DNA from: Marinicella marina
GTDB lineage: Bacteria; Pseudomonadota; Gammaproteobacteria; Xanthomonadales; Marinicellaceae
Length of the DNA: 64,000 bases
Direction of reading: 5' to 3'
NCBI RefSeq assembly: GCF_030065545.1
Contig: NZ_JASJNC010000002.1
Location: 434,001-498,000 of the forward strand
In this document: positions 44,221-53,203 of the stretch, piece after piece
Layout: every line of letters starts with the position of its first letter
How positions within the stretch are numbered: position 1 is the stretch's first letter
Notes under the pieces: generated by a model
What the model was told of the DNA's origin: nothing
Databases searched by the model: none
Seen by the model: the letters and a program-made list of their open reading frames with translations, nothing else
Translations under genes and position numbers: made by a program

Positions 44221-44424
44221 ATGAATTGGGACATCGTAGAAGGTAAATGGGAAAGATTCAAAGGCGAAGCACAGATTAAGTGGGGTAAACTCACAGATGA
44301 CGATTTGGATGTGATTTCCGGAAATAAAACCAAGCTGGCCGGAAAAATCCAAGAAAAATATGGCTACAGCAAAGAACGTGCTGAGGAAGCTGCTGAGGAA
44401 TGGAAACAAACACTCGAAAGCTAA
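44221..44424 (+). CDS. CsbD family stress protein (YjbJ-like)
   Basis: 67 residues. MNWDIVEGKWERFKGEAQIK, GKLTDDDLDVISG and KTKLAGKIQEKYGYSKERAE are the full CsbD pattern. Hydrophilic, cytoplasmic, usually stress-induced; molecular function unknown. GGAG (TTTGGAGATAC) precedes the ATG. A terminator follows. Confidence 0.93.
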   Translation: MNWDIVEGKWERFKGEAQIKWGKLTDDDLDVISGNKTKLAGKIQEKYGYSKERAEEAAEEWKQTLES

Positions 44425-44447
44425 ACCCAAGTAAGCACGTAAATCCT

Positions 44448-44476
44448 AAAAACCGCCTTATTCAAGGCGGTTTTTT
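44448..44476. terminator. Bidirectional terminator between csbD and the RND adaptor gene
   Basis: Stem AAAAACCGCCTT / AAGGCGGTTTTT with loop ATTC (44460-44463), T-run after it on the plus strand and A-run before it, so it can end both csbD and the convergent efflux operon. Confidence 0.88.
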
Positions 44477-45533
44477 ATTCCATTAATTGAATAGTCTGTT
44501 GATCACGCAAACGCTCATTGCCTCTGATAACCACCTCATCACCGACAGCCACTTCGCCTTTGACCGCAATCATGTCGCCTGATGCCAGTCCAGTTTCAAC
44601 TTCTACTTTATGTGCCAAACCTTCTTTGACAACAAAAAGATGTGCGCCTTGACGTCTCAATACCAAGGCATCTCTGGGCACCGCAACCACCTGTTGAGGC
44701 AAACTTTCTGGCACCATCAATTGAATGGGTTCTCCAGGTAGCAGTTGTTCTGATAAATCTTTCAAATGAATCTGAATCTGTCGGCTGTTTGAAGTGGCCG
44801 CTGGAATGAAACGTTCGACTTCAGCAGTGAAGGTTTGACCGGCTTGATCAATAAACTGCCACTGTGCACCCACTTGTAATATTGATTTAAGCCTATAGGG
44901 TAGTTGGGCCAGTATCTCAGTCTCTGTTGCTGACATGATCTCCAGAAAATCTTGTCCTTCGTTCAAGAACTGACCAGGTTGGGCCAGCTGCACAGTCACA
45001 AAACCCTTAAACGGCGCTTTAGGCGTCAAGTTGCTGATGTCGTTTTCAATTTGTTGTAAGCGTGATTTGGCTTGGGCTAAATCTGCGGTAGCGGCTTTTA
45101 AATCGGCCTTATTTTTGTCCAAGGCTGTACCAGATGTGAGGTTTTGGTTTTTCAGCGATTCCAAACGCACCGATTCAGATTGAAGAAAATCGACTTGGGC
45201 TTGTTGACTGGCTATGGCATTGCGTAATTCATCCAGCCTTAAAGCATATTCCTCATCAGCAATCAGCCCCAGTGGTTCACCTCGCTCAATGATTTGACCA
45301 ATATTGGCTATTTCAATCACGCGACCGCTGGATTGGGCCCTGATGGTGGTGATGTATTTTGCTTTTGAAAAAGCGGCAACTGCACGCGTGGGAGCCATTT
45401 CAGTGCTGATTGCTGTTGCTGTTTTTACCATTGCAGGTGGTGGCCCCTGTTGTGCCCACAATGGGTTCATGCCCATAACAGACAACAACATGAAGGCGAT
45501 GCTTTTGGGCCATTTTATTTTATGTGGTTGCAA
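44475..45533 (-). CDS. RND efflux periplasmic adaptor (membrane fusion protein)
   Basis: 352 residues with signal peptide (cleavage near LWA-QQ). It has the adaptor layout: lipoyl half VIEIANIGQIIERGEPLGLI, a coiled-coil hairpin rich in Gln/Leu/Lys (about 95-165), second lipoyl half TPKAPFKGFVTVQLAQPGQF, beta-barrel and membrane-proximal domain with VAVPRDALVLRRQGAHLF. It links the inner-membrane pump to an outer-membrane channel, not found here. Overlaps the pump gene by 14 bases. Confidence 0.92.
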   Translation of the reverse strand: MQPHKIKWPKSIAFMLLSVMGMNPLWAQQGPPPAMVKTATAISTEMAPTRAVAAFSKAKYITTIRAQSSGRVIEIANIGQIIERGEPLGLIADEEYALRLDELRNAIASQQAQVDFLQSESVRLESLKNQNLTSGTALDKNKADLKAATADLAQAKSRLQQIENDISNLTPKAPFKGFVTVQLAQPGQFLNEGQDFLEIMSATETEILAQLPYRLKSILQVGAQWQFIDQAGQTFTAEVERFIPAATSNSRQIQIHLKDLSEQLLPGEPIQLMVPESLPQQVVAVPRDALVLRRQGAHLFVVKEGLAHKVEVETGLASGDMIAVKGEVAVGDEVVIRGNERLRDQQTIQLME

Positions 45534-48500
45534 CTTGAGACTCCTGTTGATTTGTTCCAGTTAATTTTAATAAACTTGGTAATAAGACCAAGGTGAAAAG
45601 GGTACTGATGAGCATGCCGCCAACAATCACAGCAGCCAAGCCACGATACAGTTCGGTGCCTGACCCTGGCATCAACAACAAAGGCAACATGCCAAAGATG
45701 CTGGTAAAGGTACTCATAAATATGGGGCGCAAACGCAGCCTTACTGCGTTAGAGACCGCATCACTGGTACTCATACCGAGTTTTTCAGCATCACGTGCGC
45801 GCAGTACCAATAAAATCGCATTGTTGACCACTAAACCCAGCAGAATCACAAAGCCAATCATGGTCAATAAATCCATCGATTGGCTTGAATCTCCAAAGCC
45901 GCGTAAGATGCCATCCAGCACTCGCAAACCCAAAATGCCACCCACTGTGGCCATCGGTAGCGTGGTCACCACCAATAAAGCATCTTTGAATGATTGGAAC
46001 ATGGCACTGATTAATAGGTAAAGGATGATGATGGCCAACAAGAAAGAACCTGATAAACTCGACAAAGCTTCATCCAGTGCTTCAGCAGTACCCCGGTAAG
46101 ATACGCTGCTGCCATCTGATAAACGTTCCAATACAAAAGGCGTAAGTTCAGCTTTAAGTAAGTCAATGGCAGATTCCAGTGGCATGTCGGTTGGCGGTGT
46201 TACTTGTAAGGTCAAGGTTCTGGCCCGATCAACCCTTAATATTTGTGTCGGTCCAGCGGTCCTCTCAATGAAAGTGAGTTGGTCTAATGGCACCACATCG
46301 CCATTGGTGGTGTACAGCGGTGTGGCGGCTAAATCCTCAGGGGTTTGCCAGTGTTCTGCACGCAGTACCACGTTCATGCGCTTATTGCCATCGAAGTACT
46401 CGCCAACGAAAGCACCGGTTCCCATTGAACGCAAAACTGTGTTGAGTTGGTTGCGTGACCAACCAGCCTCTGCAATCGCCCGGTCATTGGGCTTGATGTT
46501 GATTTCTGGCGCCCCTAACTCCAGCCCAGGAGTGGTGCTCAAGCGAACACCTGGAATCATTTGTTCGACTTTATCGTAGGCCAATTGACCGACAATCAAT
46601 AATTGGTCAAAATTTTCAGTTTGGATGTCGACATTGATGCTGCGCCCAGTTCTTGAGCCACCGCCAAACACACCACGGCGTCCAGCAAAACCACGTGTGT
46701 CTGGCATGCCCCTGAGAATTTCACTGTTTACGATGCCAAGCATTTGGCCCATGTCTTCATCATTTTCCATGCGAAAACCCATGAAACCACCGCCACCAAA
46801 AACACCAAAAAAGTAACTTTGGACTTTGGGTGCTTTTTCACCTTCATAATATGGCCGCATGCGCTCAGCAACCACCTCTGCCAACTCTTCTTTAGCGATT
46901 TGATAAGACATCCCTGGCGGTGCTTGGACGCCACCAAATGCAAAATTTCTTTTACCTTCAGGCAGATAATCAGCAGGAGGTCGCAGAAAGTAAGCCAAAG
47001 TCAGAGGAATGATCAGCAGCGCAGCAACCCAGCTGATTTGTTGCGTTCGAGTGGCTGTCAGGCGATTCAAAAAGTCAGTGATCGATTGCCAAGTTTGACC
47101 ATGTTTGTCATCGAAATCCGATCGGTGAATGAATTTAACCGTGGCGGCTGGTAGGACTGTGATGGCCACAATCAGTGAAAAAACCACTGAAATGGATATG
47201 GTCAATGCCAGATCAGTGAATAATTGACCCGCTTCATCTTTGAGAAACACCACGGGTAGAAAAATCGCCACGGTGGTCGCGGTTGATGCCAGCAATGCGC
47301 CCCAAACTTGTTGTGAACCGATCTTTGCCGCTTCATCGGCAGACTTACCCATTTCACGGTGTCTGACAATGTTTTCCAGAACCACAATGGCGGCATCCAA
47401 AACCATGCCCGTAGCAAAAGCCAATCCAGCCAATGAGATGATGTTCAAGGTGCGACCAAAGGCATCCAATAATATGAAGGCACCCATCAAGCAAATAGGG
47501 ATGGCCACAGCGACAATCAATGCTGGGGTTTTTTTGCGCAGAAAGGCCCACAAAATAAAAATGGCCAGTAACATACCCAGAATCAGGTTATTTCGAACCA
47601 TATCAACTGAACCATTGGTATAAATAGATTCATCATATACTTGTGTGATATAGAGTCCTGCGGGATCCAATGTGGTCTCTTGTAGTTCGCTTACTTTGAG
47701 TTTGATGTTGTCCATCAAATCAAGTAAGTTCACACCCGCCTCGGGAATGATGTTGGCGGCGATTGATTGGCCACCATTTTGTAAAATCAAGCCGCTGGGG
47801 TCTTGCAGCACCACGTCAATTGTCGCTATGTCTTTGAGGTAAATGGGTTGCCCCTCACGCCAGTCAATGACGTAATCAGAGAGTGCTTGATAGTCATATT
47901 TGCTCTCAAAACGCATGGTGTATTTTCTTTTGCCCACATCTTTGGTGCCCATCGATGTGTTGGTGAAATTGCCACCGACTCCGCCCAGTTGGGTCAAGTC
48001 CACTCCCAGAGCGGCTGCTTGATAAGGATCGTAACTGATGCGCACCTCATAATTGCGTCCACCAAATGAGTTGGCCGATGAAACGCCATTGACTTGTTCT
48101 AACTTTGGTAAAAAGTTGTCGTTGACGAAATCTTGGTAGGTAACAATGGATTGTTTATTTTCTGGTTTTGGTCTGATAGCAAACCAAGCAATGGCGTTGC
48201 CAAAATTCCTGCCACCAATCCGCAATGTGGGCTCGTTGGCATCCACCGGATAACCCGGTACTTGGTTGAGGCGGTTAATGACTTCAATCAGAGAGCGTTG
48301 CATATCAACATCGGCACCGAACTCCATGTCGATGCTGGCTGATGCGTAGCTGGCAGTTGCTGCCATGCGCTCGACCCCAGGCATGCCACGAAATACATTC
48401 TCTTGTAGCTCCAAAATTTCTGATTCAATTTCTTCCGGTGCAGCACCTGGCCAACTGGTAGAAATGTTGATGGTGGGGCGTTCCACATTGGGTGCCATTT

Positions 48501-48603
48501 GAATGGGTAAACGATTCAAACTGATGTAACCAAAAATGACAACCAATATAATGGCCACCAATACAGCAACTTTATTGGATAATGCGGCTTCAGTTAATTT
48601 CAT
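45520..48603 (-). CDS. RND efflux permease (HAE/AcrB-like with CusA-like TM4)
   Basis: 1027 residues, 12 transmembrane helices in the usual RND two-repeat arrangement; N-terminal LNRLPIQMAPNVERPTINIS and WPGAAPEEIESEILELQENV are family-typical. In TM4 the relay motif reads GMVLDAAIVVLENI (one Asp, not the DD of AcrB) and TM10 reads GLVVNNAILLV (Asn in place of the AcrB relay Lys). A Gly-rich loop (FGVFGGGGFMGFRMEN) lies in the second half. AAGGAG precedes the ATG. No local regulator or TolC-like gene is seen. Substrate unknown; drugs or hydrophobic compounds are plausible. Confidence 0.92.
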   Translation of the reverse strand: MKLTEAALSNKVAVLVAIILVVIFGYISLNRLPIQMAPNVERPTINISTSWPGAAPEEIESEILELQENVFRGMPGVERMAATASYASASIDMEFGADVDMQRSLIEVINRLNQVPGYPVDANEPTLRIGGRNFGNAIAWFAIRPKPENKQSIVTYQDFVNDNFLPKLEQVNGVSSANSFGGRNYEVRISYDPYQAAALGVDLTQLGGVGGNFTNTSMGTKDVGKRKYTMRFESKYDYQALSDYVIDWREGQPIYLKDIATIDVVLQDPSGLILQNGGQSIAANIIPEAGVNLLDLMDNIKLKVSELQETTLDPAGLYITQVYDESIYTNGSVDMVRNNLILGMLLAIFILWAFLRKKTPALIVAVAIPICLMGAFILLDAFGRTLNIISLAGLAFATGMVLDAAIVVLENIVRHREMGKSADEAAKIGSQQVWGALLASTATTVAIFLPVVFLKDEAGQLFTDLALTISISVVFSLIVAITVLPAATVKFIHRSDFDDKHGQTWQSITDFLNRLTATRTQQISWVAALLIIPLTLAYFLRPPADYLPEGKRNFAFGGVQAPPGMSYQIAKEELAEVVAERMRPYYEGEKAPKVQSYFFGVFGGGGFMGFRMENDEDMGQMLGIVNSEILRGMPDTRGFAGRRGVFGGGSRTGRSINVDIQTENFDQLLIVGQLAYDKVEQMIPGVRLSTTPGLELGAPEINIKPNDRAIAEAGWSRNQLNTVLRSMGTGAFVGEYFDGNKRMNVVLRAEHWQTPEDLAATPLYTTNGDVVPLDQLTFIERTAGPTQILRVDRARTLTLQVTPPTDMPLESAIDLLKAELTPFVLERLSDGSSVSYRGTAEALDEALSSLSGSFLLAIIILYLLISAMFQSFKDALLVVTTLPMATVGGILGLRVLDGILRGFGDSSQSMDLLTMIGFVILLGLVVNNAILLVLRARDAEKLGMSTSDAVSNAVRLRLRPIFMSTFTSIFGMLPLLLMPGSGTELYRGLAAVIVGGMLISTLFTLVLLPSLLKLTGTNQQESQVATT

Positions 48604-48725
48604 AGTCAGTCTGACTCCTTAGATAAGGGTTTATTTTATCAAGTGCAAGGACACTGTGTCTGTGCCACAAGTAACCAGTACCCATTCTATTTTATCATGG
48701 AGTATATAGAATCCATTTAAATGTA

Positions 48726-49457
48726 TCATTGGTGAGGTGGTTCTATCCAAATCATAGTGGCCATGCGATGAGGGTTCTGGTTCTCACGCCAGGAATAATA
48801 GTTACCACTGAGGTAGGTGCATTCATTGGATTGTTGAATCTGTTTTACGCCACATGCTTGCAGTTGTAAACTGGCCAGTTGATATAAATCTGCGTGGCTT
48901 TTTCCTTGACTGATTGGACTGAAAGCAGAGGCAGCATCAGGGTGCTGATTGAGGTAATTTTCGACAAAAGCAGCATCCACTTCATATTGGGCAGCCTGAA
49001 TGCAAGGCCCAAACCAGGCGTAAACCTCGTGGCTGCTGTTTATCTTCTTTACTGTCAAATCCAAAATGCCAGCAATCAAGCTGCGCCATCCGCAATGTAC
49101 TGCCGCAACAAAAGAAGTTTGCTTGTCAGTCATTAATACCGGTAAACAATCGGCCGTCATTATCGCGCAAACAATTCCTGGTTTGCGGGTGAAGCAAGCA
49201 TCGGCTTGATGCTGAAAATGAGTTTGCGGCATTTCTTGGTACTCAATTATTTGGTTACCATGAACCTGTCGCAATAACTTTACATGATGGGGCAGTTGGA
49301 ACTTTTCAGTGAGTTGCTCAAGTCCAATTTTATGATGGTGTTCCGGGTGTACGCAAAAAGCTTGATTGGGAGATAAAAATCGAGTGGTTTGTACCGCACG
49401 AATCGATGGTTTTGGGTCATCTGCTTGAGTGAGCCATTGGTTGATGGGGTGTGTCAT
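48726..49457 (-). CDS. pgeF: Purine nucleoside phosphorylase/polyphenol oxidase PgeF (YfiH, DUF152)
   Basis: 243 residues from ATG 49457. VHGNQI and QADACFTRKPGIVCAIMTAD, then CLPVLMTD, VAAVHCGWRSL and WFGPCIQAAQYEVD are the metal-site motifs of the YfiH family. These enzymes were called laccases; later work supports a role in peptidoglycan-precursor editing (PgeF) and purine phosphorolysis. It is downstream of rluD on the same strand, the usual gammaproteobacterial order bamD / rluD-pgeF. Confidence 0.92.
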   Translation of the reverse strand: MTHPINQWLTQADDPKPSIRAVQTTRFLSPNQAFCVHPEHHHKIGLEQLTEKFQLPHHVKLLRQVHGNQIIEYQEMPQTHFQHQADACFTRKPGIVCAIMTADCLPVLMTDKQTSFVAAVHCGWRSLIAGILDLTVKKINSSHEVYAWFGPCIQAAQYEVDAAFVENYLNQHPDAASAFSPISQGKSHADLYQLASLQLQACGVKQIQQSNECTYLSGNYYSWRENQNPHRMATMIWIEPPHQ

Positions 49458-49602
49458 AATAAAAAGAAGGGCCAATTTAAGTAATTATGTGGAAGAGGGA
49501 GTAAAGCCACATGAATCTAGGAATTGAGTAATCGGCCCCTTTGGAATATTCCGATAAACTAATATTAACCAAAAATGCGAACAAATGCTCATGTTTTGTG
49601 AA

Positions 49603-50604
49603 TTATTCGACGTATTCCACCTCAAAATCGTCATTTTCTTGCTGTTTTTGGTCCAGATATGCCAAATCATCAATCAACTGACACAAATCGTCAGGTATTT
49701 CAGCTTCAACTGATATGTATTTATTTGTGAATGGATGTATAAATTCAAGCTTTTCGGCATGCAAAGCCTGTCTTGGATAGGCACGAATGATGTCCTTCAT
49801 TTCATTATCAACGCTGGCATCTACACGTTTGGGGTTGCCATACAATGGATCGCCAATCAAAGGATGACCGAGGTGGTGCATGTGCACCCTGATTTGGTGT
49901 GTTCGTCCTGTTTCTAAATTCACTTTCAAACTGGTGTAATGATCAAAAAACTCAATGGGTTCATAATGGGTAATCGCTTGTTTACCATTCATCACCACCG
50001 CCATTTTAATTCGCTGGGTTTTGTGTCGGCCCATTTGGTTGTCAATCTGACCGGCAAACGGGATGTGACCTTTCACCACACAAAAATACTGTCGCTTGAT
50101 GTCGTGTGTTTTCAGCAGATCTATCAGTTTTAACTGACACTCAGATGTTTTTGCTACCACCATCAATCCAGATGTGTCTTTGTCCAGTCGATGTACAATG
50201 CCTGCTCGGTTAAGCATGGCCTGATTTTCACTCAGGGCCAATAATCCATTGAGCAATGTGCCATTGGGGTTGCCGCTGCCTGGGTGCACCACCAAGCCGG
50301 CTGGTTTGTTGAGGATCAACAGGTAATCATCCTCAAATACAATGTCCAAATCCATGGCTTCAGGTTGATCATTTACTGCTTGTTCCAATTGTATATCAAG
50401 CGCTATCACCTCAAATCCTTTCAAAAGGGTTTTGCTTTTGGTATTATTGCCGCTGATTTTGACATTTCCTTGTTTTATCCATTGTTGAATGGTTCCTCTG
50501 GAATGTTCTGGAAAAAGTGACGTCAAATATTGATCAATGCGTGTACCCTGAGCATCAGCGGTAACATGGATTGTTTGTTTTATGGTGTGTGTAGATTCGG
50601 TCAT
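49603..50604 (-). CDS. rluD: 23S rRNA pseudouridine synthase RluD
   Basis: 333 residues. An S4-like domain (RIDQYLTSLFPEHSRGTIQQ) precedes the catalytic domain with LLILNKPAGLVVHPGSGN and the catalytic Asp in GIVHRLDKDTSGLMVVAKT, then LETGRTHQIRVHMHHLGHPL. It makes pseudouridines 1911, 1915 and 1917 of 23S rRNA. It is divergent from bamD, as in many gammaproteobacteria. Confidence 0.95.
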   Translation of the reverse strand: MTESTHTIKQTIHVTADAQGTRIDQYLTSLFPEHSRGTIQQWIKQGNVKISGNNTKSKTLLKGFEVIALDIQLEQAVNDQPEAMDLDIVFEDDYLLILNKPAGLVVHPGSGNPNGTLLNGLLALSENQAMLNRAGIVHRLDKDTSGLMVVAKTSECQLKLIDLLKTHDIKRQYFCVVKGHIPFAGQIDNQMGRHKTQRIKMAVVMNGKQAITHYEPIEFFDHYTSLKVNLETGRTHQIRVHMHHLGHPLIGDPLYGNPKRVDASVDNEMKDIIRAYPRQALHAEKLEFIHPFTNKYISVEAEIPDDLCQLIDDLAYLDQKQQENDDFEVEYVE

Positions 50605-50632
50605 GGGGGTATTTTACCTTGACCTAATTGGG

Positions 50633-50666
50633 TTTAACCAATGAAAATCCGGATGATTTAACCAAT
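50633..50666. repeat. Direct repeat in the rluD/bamD intergenic region
   Basis: TTTAACCAAT occurs at 50633-50642 and 50657-50666, 24 bases apart start to start (about two helical turns). Could be a tandem protein-binding site; no other copy noted nearby. Confidence 0.4.
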
Positions 50667-50743
50667 CTTTACAGGCCCAAACGTTAATCTATCTCGTTTT
50701 TGAATTTTCAACTGTAACAGAGATGGAAAAAATAGGTATAGAT

Positions 50744-51580
50744 ATGTTGCACAACAACAAAACACACTGGGCAAAACTTTGTCTACTCATCATCTTATCA
50801 GTGGCCGTATTGCAAGGCTGCGGCAAAAAAGATGAAATCAGGGAAGTTGAAGTCACAAAACTCAGTGATTTAGAGATGTATTTGGCCGGTAAGCGGGCAT
50901 TGGATGCCGGGGCTTGGTCAACAGCAGCTTTGAAATACAAAGCATTGCGTTCGCACTATCCTTTTGGCCACTACACCGAGCAAGGTTCATTGGAATTGGC
51001 CTATGCACAATATAAGATGTATCAAATGGAACAGGCTATTTCTAGTGTTGATCGGTTCATCAAGAATTACCCAGCGCATAAAAATTTAGATTACGCCTAT
51101 TATCTGAAAGGTTTGATTTACTTCGATTCAGACCGCGGTTTGATGCAACGCATTAATCCAGATAAGTCAGCTGACAGGAACCAAGAAAACGTGCGCAATG
51201 CATTTACCGCATTCAGAAACTTCATTGAACGTTACCCAGAGAGTTCATATGCACCTGACGCGCAAAAACGCATGATTCATTTAAAAAACAAGCTCGCTGC
51301 CTATGAAGTTCAGGTTGCTCGATATTATTTGCGCCGAGGTGCACCCATTGCTGCGGTGAACCGTGCTAAGTTTGTGCTGGAATCTTTTCAAGACACGCCG
51401 GCTGTGCCGCATGCGCTGGCTTTGATGGTTGAGTCATATAAAAAATTGAATGAAGATGAATTGGCTATGCAAAGTGAAGAAATGCTGGCCGCAAACTTTC
51501 CAAATCATAATTACCTCAGCGAAGGTAAATTAGATTTAAGTACAGACGTGCTGGAATGGAAGGACATTTGGCCTTTCTGA
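50744..51580 (+). CDS. bamD: Outer-membrane assembly lipoprotein BamD
   Basis: 278 residues. Signal peptide with lipobox LQGC, then TPR repeats: AGAWSTAALKYKALRSHYPF, ELAYAQYKMYQMEQAI, FIKNYPAHKNLDYAYYLKGL, and AFRNFIERYPESSYAPDAQK. These are the BamD family signatures. The ATG at 50744 (AGG 7 bases before) is preferred to 50723. Essential part of the Bam complex that inserts outer-membrane proteins. Confidence 0.95.
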   Translation: MLHNNKTHWAKLCLLIILSVAVLQGCGKKDEIREVEVTKLSDLEMYLAGKRALDAGAWSTAALKYKALRSHYPFGHYTEQGSLELAYAQYKMYQMEQAISSVDRFIKNYPAHKNLDYAYYLKGLIYFDSDRGLMQRINPDKSADRNQENVRNAFTAFRNFIERYPESSYAPDAQKRMIHLKNKLAAYEVQVARYYLRRGAPIAAVNRAKFVLESFQDTPAVPHALALMVESYKKLNEDELAMQSEEMLAANFPNHNYLSEGKLDLSTDVLEWKDIWPF

Positions 51581-51667
51581 TTATTCATTAAAACAAGCAG
51601 AGGCCAGTCAATATGATGTCATTTGGCTGGCTTTTTTACATCCACCCATAAAACGAGGAAAAGCGCG

Positions 51668-52258
51668 ATGGACATATTATCAGCAACCATTCTGTTTTTT
51701 TTGATTCTAGACCCTTTGGGCAATGTACCGATTTTTATTTCGCACCTAGAAAAATGTGAAAATCGCTTCAGGGTTTTGGCCCGAGAGCTGTTATTGGCCT
51801 TGGCCATCCTGTTTTTGTTTTTGTTTTTCGGTAAACAAATGCTGGAGTTTTTGCACTTAGAACAAACTTCAGTGTCTTTGGCTGGCGCCATCATTTTGTT
51901 CATCATCGCGTTGCGGATGATTTTTCCAGTGAGTAAACAGTACGGCGATGAGGACATGGATGACGACCCATTCATCGTGCCGCTGGCCATTCCATTGGTT
52001 GCAGGGCCCTCCATTCTGGCAACTTTAATCTTACTGGCCAGTAAACATCCGGAGCAGTTCAATGTTTTGGCCATTGCCTTGTTCATTGCATGGTTGTTAT
52101 CGGCCATTATCTTATTTTCGGCCACAGCCATGCAAAAATACTTAGGCAAAAATGGCATGATAGCCATCGAACGCCTGATGGGTATGATATTGATAGCGAT
52201 TGCTGTGCAGATGTTTTTGGATGCGATCAGGGCATTTTTGGTTTCAATTAAAATCTAA
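51668..52258 (+). CDS. MarC family integral membrane protein
   Basis: 196 residues, six hydrophobic segments. ILFFLILDPLGNVPIFISHL, LSLAGAIILFIIALRMIFP-type and PFIVPLAIPLVAGPSILATL are MarC (UPF0056) motifs. GAGGA (51655-51659) supports the ATG at 51668. Transport function is not established for the family. Promoter-like sequence and the CoA operon follow. Confidence 0.92.
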   Translation: MDILSATILFFLILDPLGNVPIFISHLEKCENRFRVLARELLLALAILFLFLFFGKQMLEFLHLEQTSVSLAGAIILFIIALRMIFPVSKQYGDEDMDDDPFIVPLAIPLVAGPSILATLILLASKHPEQFNVLAIALFIAWLLSAIILFSATAMQKYLGKNGMIAIERLMGMILIAIAVQMFLDAIRAFLVSIKI

Positions 52259-52286
52259 GTATGGATTAAATACAGCTGATATTCAC

Positions 52287-52314
52287 TTGCTATTCAGGCA
52301 AAGCACCCTATAAT
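52287..52314 (+). promoter_or_regulatory. Predicted promoter of the pantothenate/CoA operon
   Basis: TTGCTA (52287-52292) and a perfect TATAAT (52309-52314), spacing 16, about 85 bases before the first start codon at 52400. Confidence 0.6.
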
Positions 52315-52356
52315 TTCACCAGCACTGATTCATCGAGAACAGTGACTTATTAAACG

Positions 52357-52377
52357 GGTCAACCAATTGGCTTGACC
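52357..52377. promoter_or_regulatory. Dyad in the leader of the pantothenate/CoA operon
   Basis: GGTCAA (52357-52362) and TTGACC (52372-52377) flank a palindromic CCAATTGG core, giving a 21-base symmetrical element in the transcribed leader, 22 bases before the start codon. It could be an operator or an RNA hairpin near the ribosome site. Confidence 0.5.
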
Positions 52378-52399
52378 ACCAACTATGAGGACTTGATCT

Positions 52400-53203
52400 G
52401 TGAATCGACAGGTACCTGAAAAAATCGCCATTGTGGGTAATGGCAAAGTGGCTAAACACATGATTCATTATTTTGAATCAGTCGGACAGCCTTATATTCA
52501 TTGGTTTCGTCAAACCACTGACTCAACTCAAACTGCTGGACTTTCCAGACTGGCACGTTTCAAACAAAAACTTTTTACCACACGTGATACCCATGGGGGC
52601 AATTTCATCAGTGTATTGGGCCCTGTCCAAAAAGTACTGTTACTGTTACCCGATGACCAGATTGAACCATTCATCCAGTCACATCCTGAACTGAAGTCAA
52701 GAACCTGTATTCACTGTTCTGGTTCATTGCAAAGTGAACTGGCCATTGGCTGTCATCCACTGATGACATTTGGTCCAGATCTTTATGAGCTTGATTGTTA
52801 TAAAAAAATTCCTTTCGTGGTTGATGAAGGTGCAGATTTCTCACAGCTGTTTCCGTTGTTGTCTAACCCGTCTTACAGCATCAAAAGTGAACACAAAGCC
52901 ACATACCATGCATTGTGTGTGATGGCTGGAAACTTCAGTCAAATGCTCTGGCGAGCGGTCAATGAGCAATTGCCTGAACTTGGGTTACCTGACCATGTCA
53001 TGAATTTGTACCTGGCACAAAATACCACCAATTTCATTGTAAATCCGCAGGCCGCCGCCACTGGGCCGTTGGTGCGTGGGGACCAACTTACCATCGGCAA
53101 ACACATTAAAGCGCTACAAACTAATCCGTTGGCTGATATTTACCAAGCCTTTCTGGATTTACACCAATCGCCCGCTACCCAACCTCAGAGGAAAAGTTCA
53201 TGA
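52400..53203 (+). CDS. panG: DUF2520 Rossmann protein, probable ketopantoate reductase PanG
   Basis: 267 residues from a GTG. N-terminal NAD(P)-binding turn IAIVGNGKVAKHMIHYF, strand VLLLLPDDQI, IHCSGSLQSELA and the C-terminal DUF2520 region with LCVMAGNFSQMLWRAV and ATGPLVRGDQLTIGKH. It opens an operon for pantothenate synthesis that lacks the classical panE gene. DUF2520-type proteins in the Francisella pan operon have been described as the alternative ketopantoate reductase PanG (recalled, not checked here). The position between promoter and panB strongly supports that role: ketopantoate to pantoate. Overlaps panB by 4 bases. Confidence 0.78.
   Translation: MNRQVPEKIAIVGNGKVAKHMIHYFESVGQPYIHWFRQTTDSTQTAGLSRLARFKQKLFTTRDTHGGNFISVLGPVQKVLLLLPDDQIEPFIQSHPELKSRTCIHCSGSLQSELAIGCHPLMTFGPDLYELDCYKKIPFVVDEGADFSQLFPLLSNPSYSIKSEHKATYHALCVMAGNFSQMLWRAVNEQLPELGLPDHVMNLYLAQNTTNFIVNPQAAATGPLVRGDQLTIGKHIKALQTNPLADIYQAFLDLHQSPATQPQRKSS

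Noticed and set aside
46744-47154. 136-residue open frame on the plus strand
   Set aside because: Antisense to the RND permease; no coding features.
48684-48712. ATTCTAT/ATAGAAT inverted repeat after pgeF as a terminator
   Set aside because: Only seven AT-rich pairs with a 15-base loop and no T-run; too weak to call.
51619-52167. 182-residue open frame on the minus strand
   Set aside because: Antisense to the marC-family gene, whose membrane motifs are intact; the antisense frame has only a Lys/Met-rich composition.
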